A stretch of DNA of 64,000 nucleotides from JAENVU01 sp038250905 (GTDB lineage Bacteria > Actinomycetota > Acidimicrobiia > IMCC26256 > JAENVU01). Below, in pieces: positions 6,909-14,471 of the stretch (positions within the stretch are counted from its first letter, which is position 1; each line of letters starts with the position of its first letter). The notes beneath the pieces are model-generated. The model ran no database searches. It was not told where the DNA came from and saw nothing but the letters and a program-made list of their open reading frames with translations. The stretch is from assembly GCA_038250905.1 (NCBI GenBank), contig JBBSBV010000026.1, forward strand, positions 1 to 64,000, in the 5' to 3' direction. Position numbers and translations under genes: made by a program.

Positions 6909-9419
6909 TCAAATCGGTGTGGGGGCGTACTCGTCGGGCGCTTCGCCCTCGGGGCGAGGCTTGACGAGTCCACGCGACACCCAGTTGTGCTGGTCGGCCC
7001 AGACGAGCATCGGCGGCAGCACGACGAGTGCACTCAGTAGCGCGACCGCCACGTTGACGGCCACGATGATGCCGAAGTCCCGCAGCAGTGGCAGCGAGGA
7101 TGTGGCGATGACCGCGACCCCGGAGATGGCCGTGAGGGCGGAGACGATGAACGCGCGTCCCGTGCGCGCGGCCGCCACGTCGACCGCTTCTTTGGGACTC
7201 AACCCTCGTCGTCGTTCCTCGACGAACCGCAGCAGGATCAGCGAGGTGAACTCCGTACACGCCGCGACCACCAAGGGACCACCGACGGCCGTCATCGGGC
7301 TGAGGGTGAAGCCGGCGAAGTAGGCGAAGAGCGACGCGACACCCACCGCGATCATCACCGGCACCAACGACAGGAGCGATCGGATGACCGAACGCAGCCG
7401 GACGGTGAGGAACAGGAAGACGAAGCCGATCGAGAGGTAGGTGAGCAGAATCCGATTCGCCTCGAGGTTGTCGAGGAGCCCGACACCCACGACCGCGAGG
7501 CCGGATGGCGTGGCACGGATCCCGGCGGGCGGCTGTACGCGCTTGCGGATCTCCTTCACCACGACCGCTCGTTTCGCCAGCGATGCCGGGGTGGTCGCGA
7601 AGATCAGGTTGACCGCCTTCCCGTCCTTACTCACGGTGGAGCTGCGGATCCCCGCGGGCGCAACGTCGAAGACCCGCTTCACCTCGGCCCCGGTGGGCAC
7701 CACCGGCTGGGTCCCCGGTACTTCGGTGAGGAAGCTGACGATGCTGACGATGCTCGAGGCATTGGCCAGCACCCGCTTCTGCGGGCCGATGGCCTTGGCG
7801 TCAGCCGGACACTGCTGTCCGGCGCGCTTCGCGTCGCCGTAGCGACACAGCTGTTCGGCCGTGAAGTCGTCGACGAACTTCACGGTCTGGTTCGAGAACG
7901 CGTGGCCCGAGACCACGTACATCCCGAGCTCGCTCGAGATACCCGCCTGGTGTTCGATCTCGTGGATGTTGCGCACCGCGGTGGACGACGGGCTCACCCA
8001 CGCGATGGGGTCGGTCTGGATCTCGAGTTTGTTTTCCACCAGTACCCCACCGACGAAGACGACCAGCGCGGCCCCGACGAGCACGGGCGCGACCTTCGAC
8101 GACATGCCGCCGAAAAAGACGACGAGGCGACCGAGCGGGCCCTCGCGGTAGTCACGGGACTGGGTCGGTGACCGGTACTCCCGAATTCCGAGCGCCGAGA
8201 GCGTGCCCATGATGGACACGAAACAGATCGCGGCAACGCCCACCGCGAGCAGGAGCCCGAAGCTGCGAATCATCGGCACCTTCGAGAACCGCAGGGCGGC
8301 GAAGGCGAAGATCGCGTCGAAGGTCACGACGATCAGTGCGGGTCCGAGGTTGCGGGCGGTCTCCTGGATCGGATGGGCCGAGTGGTCGATGATCACCTCC
8401 TCCTCGATCCGGGCGTGCATCTGGATCGAGTAGTCGATGCCGATCCCGAGCATCACCGGCAGGCCGCTGATGGTGACGAGCGTCAAGGGGATACCGAGAT
8501 ACCCGGCCAGACCGAACGCCCAGACCACACCGATCAACACGATGCCGAGTGGCAACAGCCGCCACCGGACGTTGAACAGCACCAGCAGGATCACGATCAT
8601 GATCGCGACCGCGATGCCCCCGAGCAGCAGCATTCCGCCCTTGAGGTACTTGTTGATGTCGTTGAGCAGCACCGCCGCGCCACCGGTCACGATCTTCGCG
8701 TTCGGGAACGAGACCGGCTTCATGGTCGCGATCGTGTAATCGGCACCGCGACCTTCCTGCTCGATCGACGCGTTGCCTTGCAGTCGCGTGATGATCAACG
8801 CGTGACGCTGGTCCGGGAAGAACGGCAACAACGCCTTACGGACTTCACCCTGGTTGTCGATGAGGAGGAACTTGACCCAGTCCGGGTTCGCGAGCGTCTG
8901 ATCGGCGCACGGGACGGCGTTCACGCGTTCCAGGGTCTTGGTCGCGTCGGTGAACCGAGCTGCCTGCTCGGCCTGAGGCGCGCGGGCCTGGGCCGCGAGG
9001 ATCAACTCGCCGGCGATGCTCTTCGTGGGGTCGCAGGTCTTGCTCGAGACGAGGTTGTTCGACAGCTGCAACGCGTCGACCGGCGTGATCACACCCAGGA
9101 TGTCCTTGCGGTCCATCGCCAGTTGCTTGCCGATGGCCTGGAGCTTGGCGCGGTTCCGGTCGTTCAGGAGTTCGTCGACCGTGTGGCCTTTGTCCATCGA
9201 GATGACGGTGAGCATCGCCTCGCCGCCGAACAACTTCTGATACGCGACGTTGTCCTTGTAGACCTGGTCGGTCGTGTTCAGGTACGCGTCCTGGCCGGAG
9301 GTGAACTTCAGCTGCGTGATCCCGGCGCCGAGCGAGAGCGTGATCAGGAGTCCGACGATCGAAACGACACCTGCCCGCTTTCCGAGGTTGACTGCCAACC
9401 AGGACCAGAACCGATGCAT
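6909..9419 (-). CDS. MMPL/HAE3-type RND transporter
   Basis: An exporter of 836 aa with the duplicated RND layout: TM1 (about 18-38), a large outer loop, TM2-6 (about 260-420, including GLPVMLGIGIDYSIQMHARIEEE), TM7, a second outer loop, and TM8-12 (about 665-815). It matches the hydrophobe/amphiphile efflux-3 (HAE3) and HpnN-like branch, whose members move lipids such as hopanoids across the inner membrane using the proton gradient. A partner outer-layer or periplasmic protein is not encoded nearby. ATG 9419 is preceded by GGGGAGG. Substrate is unknown; a lipid of the cell envelope is the most likely guess. Confidence 0.85.
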   Translation of the reverse strand: MHRFWSWLAVNLGKRAGVVSIVGLLITLSLGAGITQLKFTSGQDAYLNTTDQVYKDNVAYQKLFGGEAMLTVISMDKGHTVDELLNDRNRAKLQAIGKQLAMDRKDILGVITPVDALQLSNNLVSSKTCDPTKSIAGELILAAQARAPQAEQAARFTDATKTLERVNAVPCADQTLANPDWVKFLLIDNQGEVRKALLPFFPDQRHALIITRLQGNASIEQEGRGADYTIATMKPVSFPNAKIVTGGAAVLLNDINKYLKGGMLLLGGIAVAIMIVILLVLFNVRWRLLPLGIVLIGVVWAFGLAGYLGIPLTLVTISGLPVMLGIGIDYSIQMHARIEEEVIIDHSAHPIQETARNLGPALIVVTFDAIFAFAALRFSKVPMIRSFGLLLAVGVAAICFVSIMGTLSALGIREYRSPTQSRDYREGPLGRLVVFFGGMSSKVAPVLVGAALVVFVGGVLVENKLEIQTDPIAWVSPSSTAVRNIHEIEHQAGISSELGMYVVSGHAFSNQTVKFVDDFTAEQLCRYGDAKRAGQQCPADAKAIGPQKRVLANASSIVSIVSFLTEVPGTQPVVPTGAEVKRVFDVAPAGIRSSTVSKDGKAVNLIFATTPASLAKRAVVVKEIRKRVQPPAGIRATPSGLAVVGVGLLDNLEANRILLTYLSIGFVFLFLTVRLRSVIRSLLSLVPVMIAVGVASLFAYFAGFTLSPMTAVGGPLVVAACTEFTSLILLRFVEERRRGLSPKEAVDVAAARTGRAFIVSALTAISGVAVIATSSLPLLRDFGIIVAVNVAVALLSALVVLPPMLVWADQHNWVSRGLVKPRPEGEAPDEYAPTPI

Positions 9420-9551
9420 TGAGCCTCCCCAGGTGAAGGCCGGAGGCTACCGGTGCCACATCTCCACCGACAGAGGCCTTGGTCCGTGCACGAACCCTCC
9501 GCTGATCGCGGGCGGCAGCCGTTACACTGCTCCTCGCCCGGAAGGACACGA

Positions 9552-9625
9552 GCGCTCGTAGCTCAGTTGGATAGAGCAGCGGACTTCTAATCCGCCGGTC
9601 GGAGGTTCGAATCCTCCCGGGCGCG
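9552..9625 (+). tRNA. tRNA-Arg (anticodon TCT)
   Basis: Acceptor GCGCTCG pairs with CGGGCGC (9618-9624) with one G-U pair. The anticodon loop TTCTAAT gives TCT. T arm GGAGG/CCTCC. CCA is not encoded. Confidence 0.95.
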
Positions 9626-9686
9626 CGAGAGATCAGCAAGACGGGGCACCGTCGTGCGTGCTCGGTTGCTCCGGCGACCGATTCTT

Positions 9687-9764
9687 GGTGGCCGTAGCTC
9701 AGTTGGCTAGAGCGCCGGGTTGTGATCCCGGAGGTCGGGGGTTCGAAACCCCTCGGTCACCCCA
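9687..9764 (+). tRNA. tRNA-His (anticodon GTG)
   Basis: Acceptor GTGGCCG pairs with CGGTCAC (9754-9760). The extra G at 9687 faces C9761, as expected for the G-1 of tRNA-His. Anticodon loop TTGTGAT gives GTG. CCA is encoded at 9762-9764. It marks the left border of the accessory block. Confidence 0.95.
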
Positions 9765-9887
9765 CTGTTCGCGACGCCTGGCGTCGCGCGGGCGAATGCG
9801 ACGAAGAGGAAGGCCGCGAACACCGTCAGGTGATGCGCAGCCTGTAACACCGTCGCTCCACGAGTGCGCCGAGAGCGCAATGAGCGC

Positions 9888-9893
9888 TACGTT
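9888..9893 (+). promoter_or_regulatory. Leaderless -10 box TACGTT for the TIR gene
   Basis: TACGTT ends six bases before the GTG at 9900. This spacing decides the start of the TIR gene in favour of 9900 over the upstream GTG at 9864. Confidence 0.5.
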
Positions 9894-9899
9894 GCGGCC

Positions 9900-12890
9900 G
9901 TGCCGCGGTACGACGCGTTCATCTCGTATAGCCACGCCGCGGACGGCAGGCTGGCGCCAGAACTCCAGACCGGCCTCCAGCGGTTGGCGAAACCGTGGAA
10001 CCGACGGCGGGCGCTCGAGGTGTTCCGCGACCAGACCGGCCTCGCGGTCACGCCACATCTCTGGGATGAGATCGTCGACGCCCTCGACACCGCGGAATGG
10101 TTCGTGCTGCTCGCCTCCCCCGACTCAGCAGGATCCGAATGGGTCGGCAAGGAGATCACGCACTGGCTCGAACGCCCGAACGCGCGGGACCGGATCCTGC
10201 CCGTCCTCACGGACGGCGTTTGGGACTGGGCCGAAACCGGCGGATTCACTCCGGAGTGCACCGCCGTCAATCCGGCGCTCCACGACGCGTTCACCGACGA
10301 GCCGTTCTTCCTCGATCTCACCTGGGCGAAATCGGCAGAACACCTCGATCTCGGCAATCCGCAGTTTCGCGACTCGATCGCGGCCCTGGCCGGGCAGATG
10401 CACGGCAAATCTCCGGATGAACTCATCGGTGCCGACGTCCAACAGTTCAAGCTGGCGCGCCGGCTCCGGCGGGCTGCGGTCATCGGTCTCGCGACGCTGA
10501 CCGTCGCCGCGCTCTTCGCCACCGGGATCGCCGTGAGCCAGCGCAACAAGGCCGACCGGAGCGCGGCGCAATCCCGGTCGCGGGAACTCGCGGCCCTGGC
10601 GCGCAGCAAGATCGATGACGACCCCGGGCTCGCATCGATCCTCGCCGTCGAGGCGAACTACCCGAACGGTGCAACGAAACCGATCGACGTTCCGGACGCG
10701 CGCATGACGCTCGGCGTCACACTGCGGAAACGGCAGTGGGCTGCGTTCACCCGCGTCGGTCCGCAGATCACCGCGCGGGCTACCCACATCGTCACCGAAG
10801 ACTCGCGCCACGTCGCGACGATGGACTACGGCACGTGCACGTGCCGCATTTCGTGGTGGGACGCCCACACGGGCCAACCCGTGCCGCGACCCGTTTCCGC
10901 GGCCGTGGAAAAGAGGTTGACGGAGCCCTTCGGAACCAGCACGGGCGGGGTGAGCTTCGCCAGGCAGAACCCCCCGTCCTTCGGCGACTTCCCGATCACC
11001 GTGCCGTTTACCGTCGATCAGTCCAGCGGCATGCTCATCGGCATGGACCCGGCCACCACCGGCGATCTCGTCGTTCAGCCGGCGGCCGGCGGTCCCGTGG
11101 TGAGCCGGTTGCGCGGATCACCAGGCGCGCAGCTCGCGTTGGTGACGGCACTGCCGTCGGGTCAGGTGGTGGCGGTGAGCACGACCGGCGACTTGTACGA
11201 GTGGTCGCGCACCGCCGGCGGCGCCGCCCGGCGAATCGCGTACACACCGCCCGTCGGGAACACCGTGCAGTCGATCGCGCCGGCAGCAGACAATCGGATC
11301 GTCGTCGAATCCGTCGCCGTGCCCACGGGGTACCGGACGCTCCCGTGCGCGCGCGTCTGCATCGACAATTCGACCGTGACGTCCGACGTGCCGCCATTCT
11401 CCTTCCTCGGATCCCAGATCACCGCACCCCACGCCGACGTAATCGACATCAGCGACGCGTCACAGCCGAAGGTGGTCCGGACGTTCACCGACGCCGCGGT
11501 GACCGTGCCGGGGAGCGACGCGGTCTCTCCGGCGTCGACTTCGGTGCACCGGTACCTCGCGGCCCGTTCTATCGGGCAGGACGCGTTCGGCGACGCCGAG
11601 GTCGACGTGTGGGACATCGATGCCGGGCGACTCATCGCGGCCATTCCCCGTCTCCGACCGACCGACCTCCGGTGGCTCGACCCGACGACCCTCGCCGTCG
11701 TCTCGGCACGCGGCGTCGAGAACCTCCGGCTCAATGTGCCGCCAGTCCTCGATACCACCACCGTGGACCTCGCTCGGTCCACCACCGGCGACATCACCGC
11801 GATCCTGCCCTCCACCCCCGCCGCCACTCCGGCGCGGTACGAGCCATCCGGCTCGGGGCGGCCCGCCCGCCTCGTCCCCGAGGTCGATCCCGCGACGCTG
11901 ACCTATGGCGGCAGCTCTCCCGGTCGCCTCTCGCTCAGTCCCGACGGCCGGGTCGGGAGCTTCGTCCTCGACAAGGCCGTGGACCCGGTCACCGGGTCCA
12001 ACGGATGCGTGTCCATCGGCGCGTACTGCGCCCCGCCGTCGTCGGTGCAGGTCGAGAAGCTCGTGGGCCACACCAAGGTGGCGTCGTTCCCGGGCGGGAC
12101 GACGGCCGCATTCGACCCGACGGGTCGGTGGCTGGCTGTCGGAAGGCACCACGACATCCAGATTGCCGACACCCGAACGTGGCACGTCGCGCAAACGCGG
12201 AACATCCCCGACATCCTGCCGAACCAGATCGTGTGGGCGCCTGACGGCGCCGACCTCTTCGTCCGCGGCCAGGATGCCAGCCAGACCTTCCTCACCGTCT
12301 CCGTCAACCGCGCGACCGGTCGGTCCCGGGCTTTCCCCACCGCGGGAGACGGCGTGGGACTCGCGGTGTCGCCCGACGGTCGCACGATCGCCACCACCGG
12401 GGACGGTGGGACGGTCACGTTGTGGGCGCGCACCGGATCGAGCGTCGGCCGCGTCCCGCTGTCGACGTTCACCGCCGATGCCGGATCGATCAGTGGCCTG
12501 GCGTTCAGCCCCGATGGCGCGCGGCTGGTCACGAGTGGTGAGACGACGACCGCCATGTGGGACCTCTCGGACCGGACCAACCCCGCGAGGCTCGACGTCC
12601 TCACCAAGCTCCCCGCGCTGGCTCGGGTCCACGAACGCTCGACCACGGGAGATGCTGCTCGCGCTCGATGGGGACTGGTCGCGTTCAACCCCAACGGTCG
12701 ATCACTCCTCCTGGCCGGACCCACGGGCGTGGTCGAGCTCGCCGACTTCGACCCTGCACTCGCGTGCTCGCTCGCGACCCCCGCCGACCTCGCCGCCGCC
12801 GAACGGGCGCTGCGGGCGGCATCGGCGTGCACGCGCGTGCCCGAGCTGCGACGAGCGCGACACGCCAGGGCCGGACCCAGGCAGACCTGA
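9900..12890 (+). CDS. TIR domain - transmembrane - WD40 beta-propeller protein
   Basis: 996 aa. Residues 1-150 are a TIR domain (PRYDAFISYSHAADGRLA); the segment SEWVGKEITHWLE places Glu85 where SARM1 has its NADase glutamate (WVHKEI), so NAD cleavage is plausible. A basic patch and one membrane helix follow (about 192-212), then about 750 residues of degenerate WD40 repeats. The clearest are late: LSLSPDGR, AAFDPTGRWLAVG, LAVSPDGRTIATTGDGGTVTLW and LAFSPDGARLVTSG. The TIR part would face the cytoplasm if the propeller lies outside, but orientation is not certain. GTG 9900 gives the natural TIR start and has a -10 box six bases away. Two further genes follow after 26 and 7 bases, so it heads a three-gene cluster. 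Similar actinobacterial proteins are known only as predicted immune or signalling proteins. Confidence 0.85.
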   Translation: MPRYDAFISYSHAADGRLAPELQTGLQRLAKPWNRRRALEVFRDQTGLAVTPHLWDEIVDALDTAEWFVLLASPDSAGSEWVGKEITHWLERPNARDRILPVLTDGVWDWAETGGFTPECTAVNPALHDAFTDEPFFLDLTWAKSAEHLDLGNPQFRDSIAALAGQMHGKSPDELIGADVQQFKLARRLRRAAVIGLATLTVAALFATGIAVSQRNKADRSAAQSRSRELAALARSKIDDDPGLASILAVEANYPNGATKPIDVPDARMTLGVTLRKRQWAAFTRVGPQITARATHIVTEDSRHVATMDYGTCTCRISWWDAHTGQPVPRPVSAAVEKRLTEPFGTSTGGVSFARQNPPSFGDFPITVPFTVDQSSGMLIGMDPATTGDLVVQPAAGGPVVSRLRGSPGAQLALVTALPSGQVVAVSTTGDLYEWSRTAGGAARRIAYTPPVGNTVQSIAPAADNRIVVESVAVPTGYRTLPCARVCIDNSTVTSDVPPFSFLGSQITAPHADVIDISDASQPKVVRTFTDAAVTVPGSDAVSPASTSVHRYLAARSIGQDAFGDAEVDVWDIDAGRLIAAIPRLRPTDLRWLDPTTLAVVSARGVENLRLNVPPVLDTTTVDLARSTTGDITAILPSTPAATPARYEPSGSGRPARLVPEVDPATLTYGGSSPGRLSLSPDGRVGSFVLDKAVDPVTGSNGCVSIGAYCAPPSSVQVEKLVGHTKVASFPGGTTAAFDPTGRWLAVGRHHDIQIADTRTWHVAQTRNIPDILPNQIVWAPDGADLFVRGQDASQTFLTVSVNRATGRSRAFPTAGDGVGLAVSPDGRTIATTGDGGTVTLWARTGSSVGRVPLSTFTADAGSISGLAFSPDGARLVTSGETTTAMWDLSDRTNPARLDVLTKLPALARVHERSTTGDAARARWGLVAFNPNGRSLLLAGPTGVVELADFDPALACSLATPADLAAAERALRAASACTRVPELRRARHARAGPRQT

Positions 12891-12902
12891 CACCCGTTCC
12901 AC

Positions 12903-12908
12903 TAGCTT
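12903..12908 (+). promoter_or_regulatory. Leaderless -10 box TAGCTT
   Basis: TAGCTT ends eight bases before the ATG at 12917. The protease and oxygenase genes may therefore also be transcribed apart from the TIR gene. Confidence 0.35.
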
Positions 12909-12916
12909 CACCGGCC

Positions 12917-14464
12917 ATGCAGGGTGACGGCCCGACCACGGAAATCACCGACATCGGTAAATCGCTCGCAAACGGCACCCCCGACCAGATCAATCACGCG
13001 GTCGACCAGCTCCTCGCTCGCTTGCGCCGCGACGGCGACGCCGCCGAGGCGATCGCAGCCGGCGAAGCGCTCCAGTCCGCTCGCCGCTTCGATGCCCTTC
13101 TCAAGCTGGCGGACGCGGCGGCGCGCATCGCAGGTCCCGAGCAGTCGGCCGAGCTGTGGCTGCTCGCGATCACGGGACTGATCGAGCTGGAGGCATCGCT
13201 CACCGCCGAGCGGCTCGTCAAGTCGCTCCTCGCCGAGCCGGCCATGACGCCGTTCCGCCCGCGGTTGCTCGCACGGCTGGGCCGCATCAAGAAGGACCAG
13301 TACGTCGATTCCGGTGAACCCGCCGCGCTCGAGCAAGCGATCGACGCCTACGTCGACGCCTACACCGCCGGCGCCGACCCGTTGTGGGTCGGCGTCAACG
13401 CCGTCGCACTCCGGGCGCTCGCCACACGTCGGGGCTTCCCGGCCGACCACGCGGCGCCGGTACCGTTGGAGCACCTCTTCGAGCTCGCGACCTCGGCGCC
13501 GATGCCCCGGCCGGCATGGTCCATCACGACCGAGCTCGAGCTCCGCATGGCGCGGGGCGAGCCGGCCGCCGCCCTGGGGCCTCTCCTGGTCCAGCTGTTC
13601 GGCGCGCCCGATGCCACCGGTTTCGTCTACGCGAGCCTCGCCCGCCAGCTCGCCGAAATCTGGGAGCTCGATGCGGCCGATCCGCTCATGGTGATGCTCG
13701 GCGAGAAGACGCTCGCCAGCGGCCAGGGTGAGGTGAAGCTCCCGACCACCGCCGCGGACTACGAGAGCCTCTTCGGGGCGGAGACGCCGATCGGGATCGA
13801 GAACTACCTGAAGGGCGCCGGCTGCGCCTGTGCGGTCGGCGCATTGCTGCATCCGAGCCGGGGCCTTCGGGGCACGGTGTTCGCCGTGGAGGGCGCCAAC
13901 CTGCACTCGTCGCTCGCCGGTCGCGTCGTCTTGATCACGAACGAGCACGTGGTTCCCGACCCCGAACACCACGACGCACCCGGAGCCGACGAGCTGACGG
14001 CGCACTTCGTCGCGGCCAAGATCGGGCCCAACGAAGCGCTGAGCGAGTTGTCGTTCGGCGCGCTGCGCACGATCTGGCAGTCGCCGCGCGAGAAGCTCGA
14101 CGTGAGCTTGCTGATTTCGGACGATCCCGCGGTCGCGCAGTTGAGCGGTCTCGCCCCGCCTGAGCCCGGCAAGCTACCCGAGGTGTTCCCCGGCGCGTTC
14201 GTGTATGTGATCGGACACCCGAGCGGCGGCGATCTGGCGCTCTCGATACGCGGCAACGACCTGATCGAGATCGCTGACGACAACATCCGCATCCACTACA
14301 AAGCGCCCACCCAGCCGGGGAGTTCGGGCAGCCCGGTCTTCAACGAGTCGTGGGAACTGATCGGCGTGCACCACATGGGCGCCCCGACGTGCCCGCCCGG
14401 GAACGAAGGCATCGCACTCCAGGCCATCCGCGCCGAACTCGTGGCGCGACCACCGAAGCTGTGA
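12917..14464 (+). CDS. Helical-repeat (TRAFs-binding/TPR-like) and trypsin-like serine protease
   Basis: 515 aa, no signal peptide, so probably cytoplasmic. Residues about 20-280 are helical repeats; AIDAYVDAYTAGADPLWVGVNAVALRALA resembles the MAP3K 'TRAFs-binding' (DUF4071) TPR-like family. Residues about 300-510 are a chymotrypsin-fold protease with an intact triad: His344 (ITNEHVV), Asp395 (KLDVSLL) and Ser470 (PGSSGSPVF), plus the VIGHPSGG segment common in V8/trypsin-like bacterial proteases. The ATG at 12917 lies 26 bases after the TIR gene and follows its own -10 box. In bacterial conflict systems such proteases act as regulated effectors or processors. Here the likely partner is the oxygenase-like gene starting 7 bases downstream. 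Confidence 0.8.
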   Translation: MQGDGPTTEITDIGKSLANGTPDQINHAVDQLLARLRRDGDAAEAIAAGEALQSARRFDALLKLADAAARIAGPEQSAELWLLAITGLIELEASLTAERLVKSLLAEPAMTPFRPRLLARLGRIKKDQYVDSGEPAALEQAIDAYVDAYTAGADPLWVGVNAVALRALATRRGFPADHAAPVPLEHLFELATSAPMPRPAWSITTELELRMARGEPAAALGPLLVQLFGAPDATGFVYASLARQLAEIWELDAADPLMVMLGEKTLASGQGEVKLPTTAADYESLFGAETPIGIENYLKGAGCACAVGALLHPSRGLRGTVFAVEGANLHSSLAGRVVLITNEHVVPDPEHHDAPGADELTAHFVAAKIGPNEALSELSFGALRTIWQSPREKLDVSLLISDDPAVAQLSGLAPPEPGKLPEVFPGAFVYVIGHPSGGDLALSIRGNDLIEIADDNIRIHYKAPTQPGSSGSPVFNESWELIGVHHMGAPTCPPGNEGIALQAIRAELVARPPKL

Positions 14465-14471
14465 GGTACGC

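Noticed and set aside
12557..12916. Upstream extension of the protease gene into the TIR gene
   Set aside because: The region is coded by the WD40 repeats in another frame; the ATG at 12917 with its own -10 box gives a sensible start.
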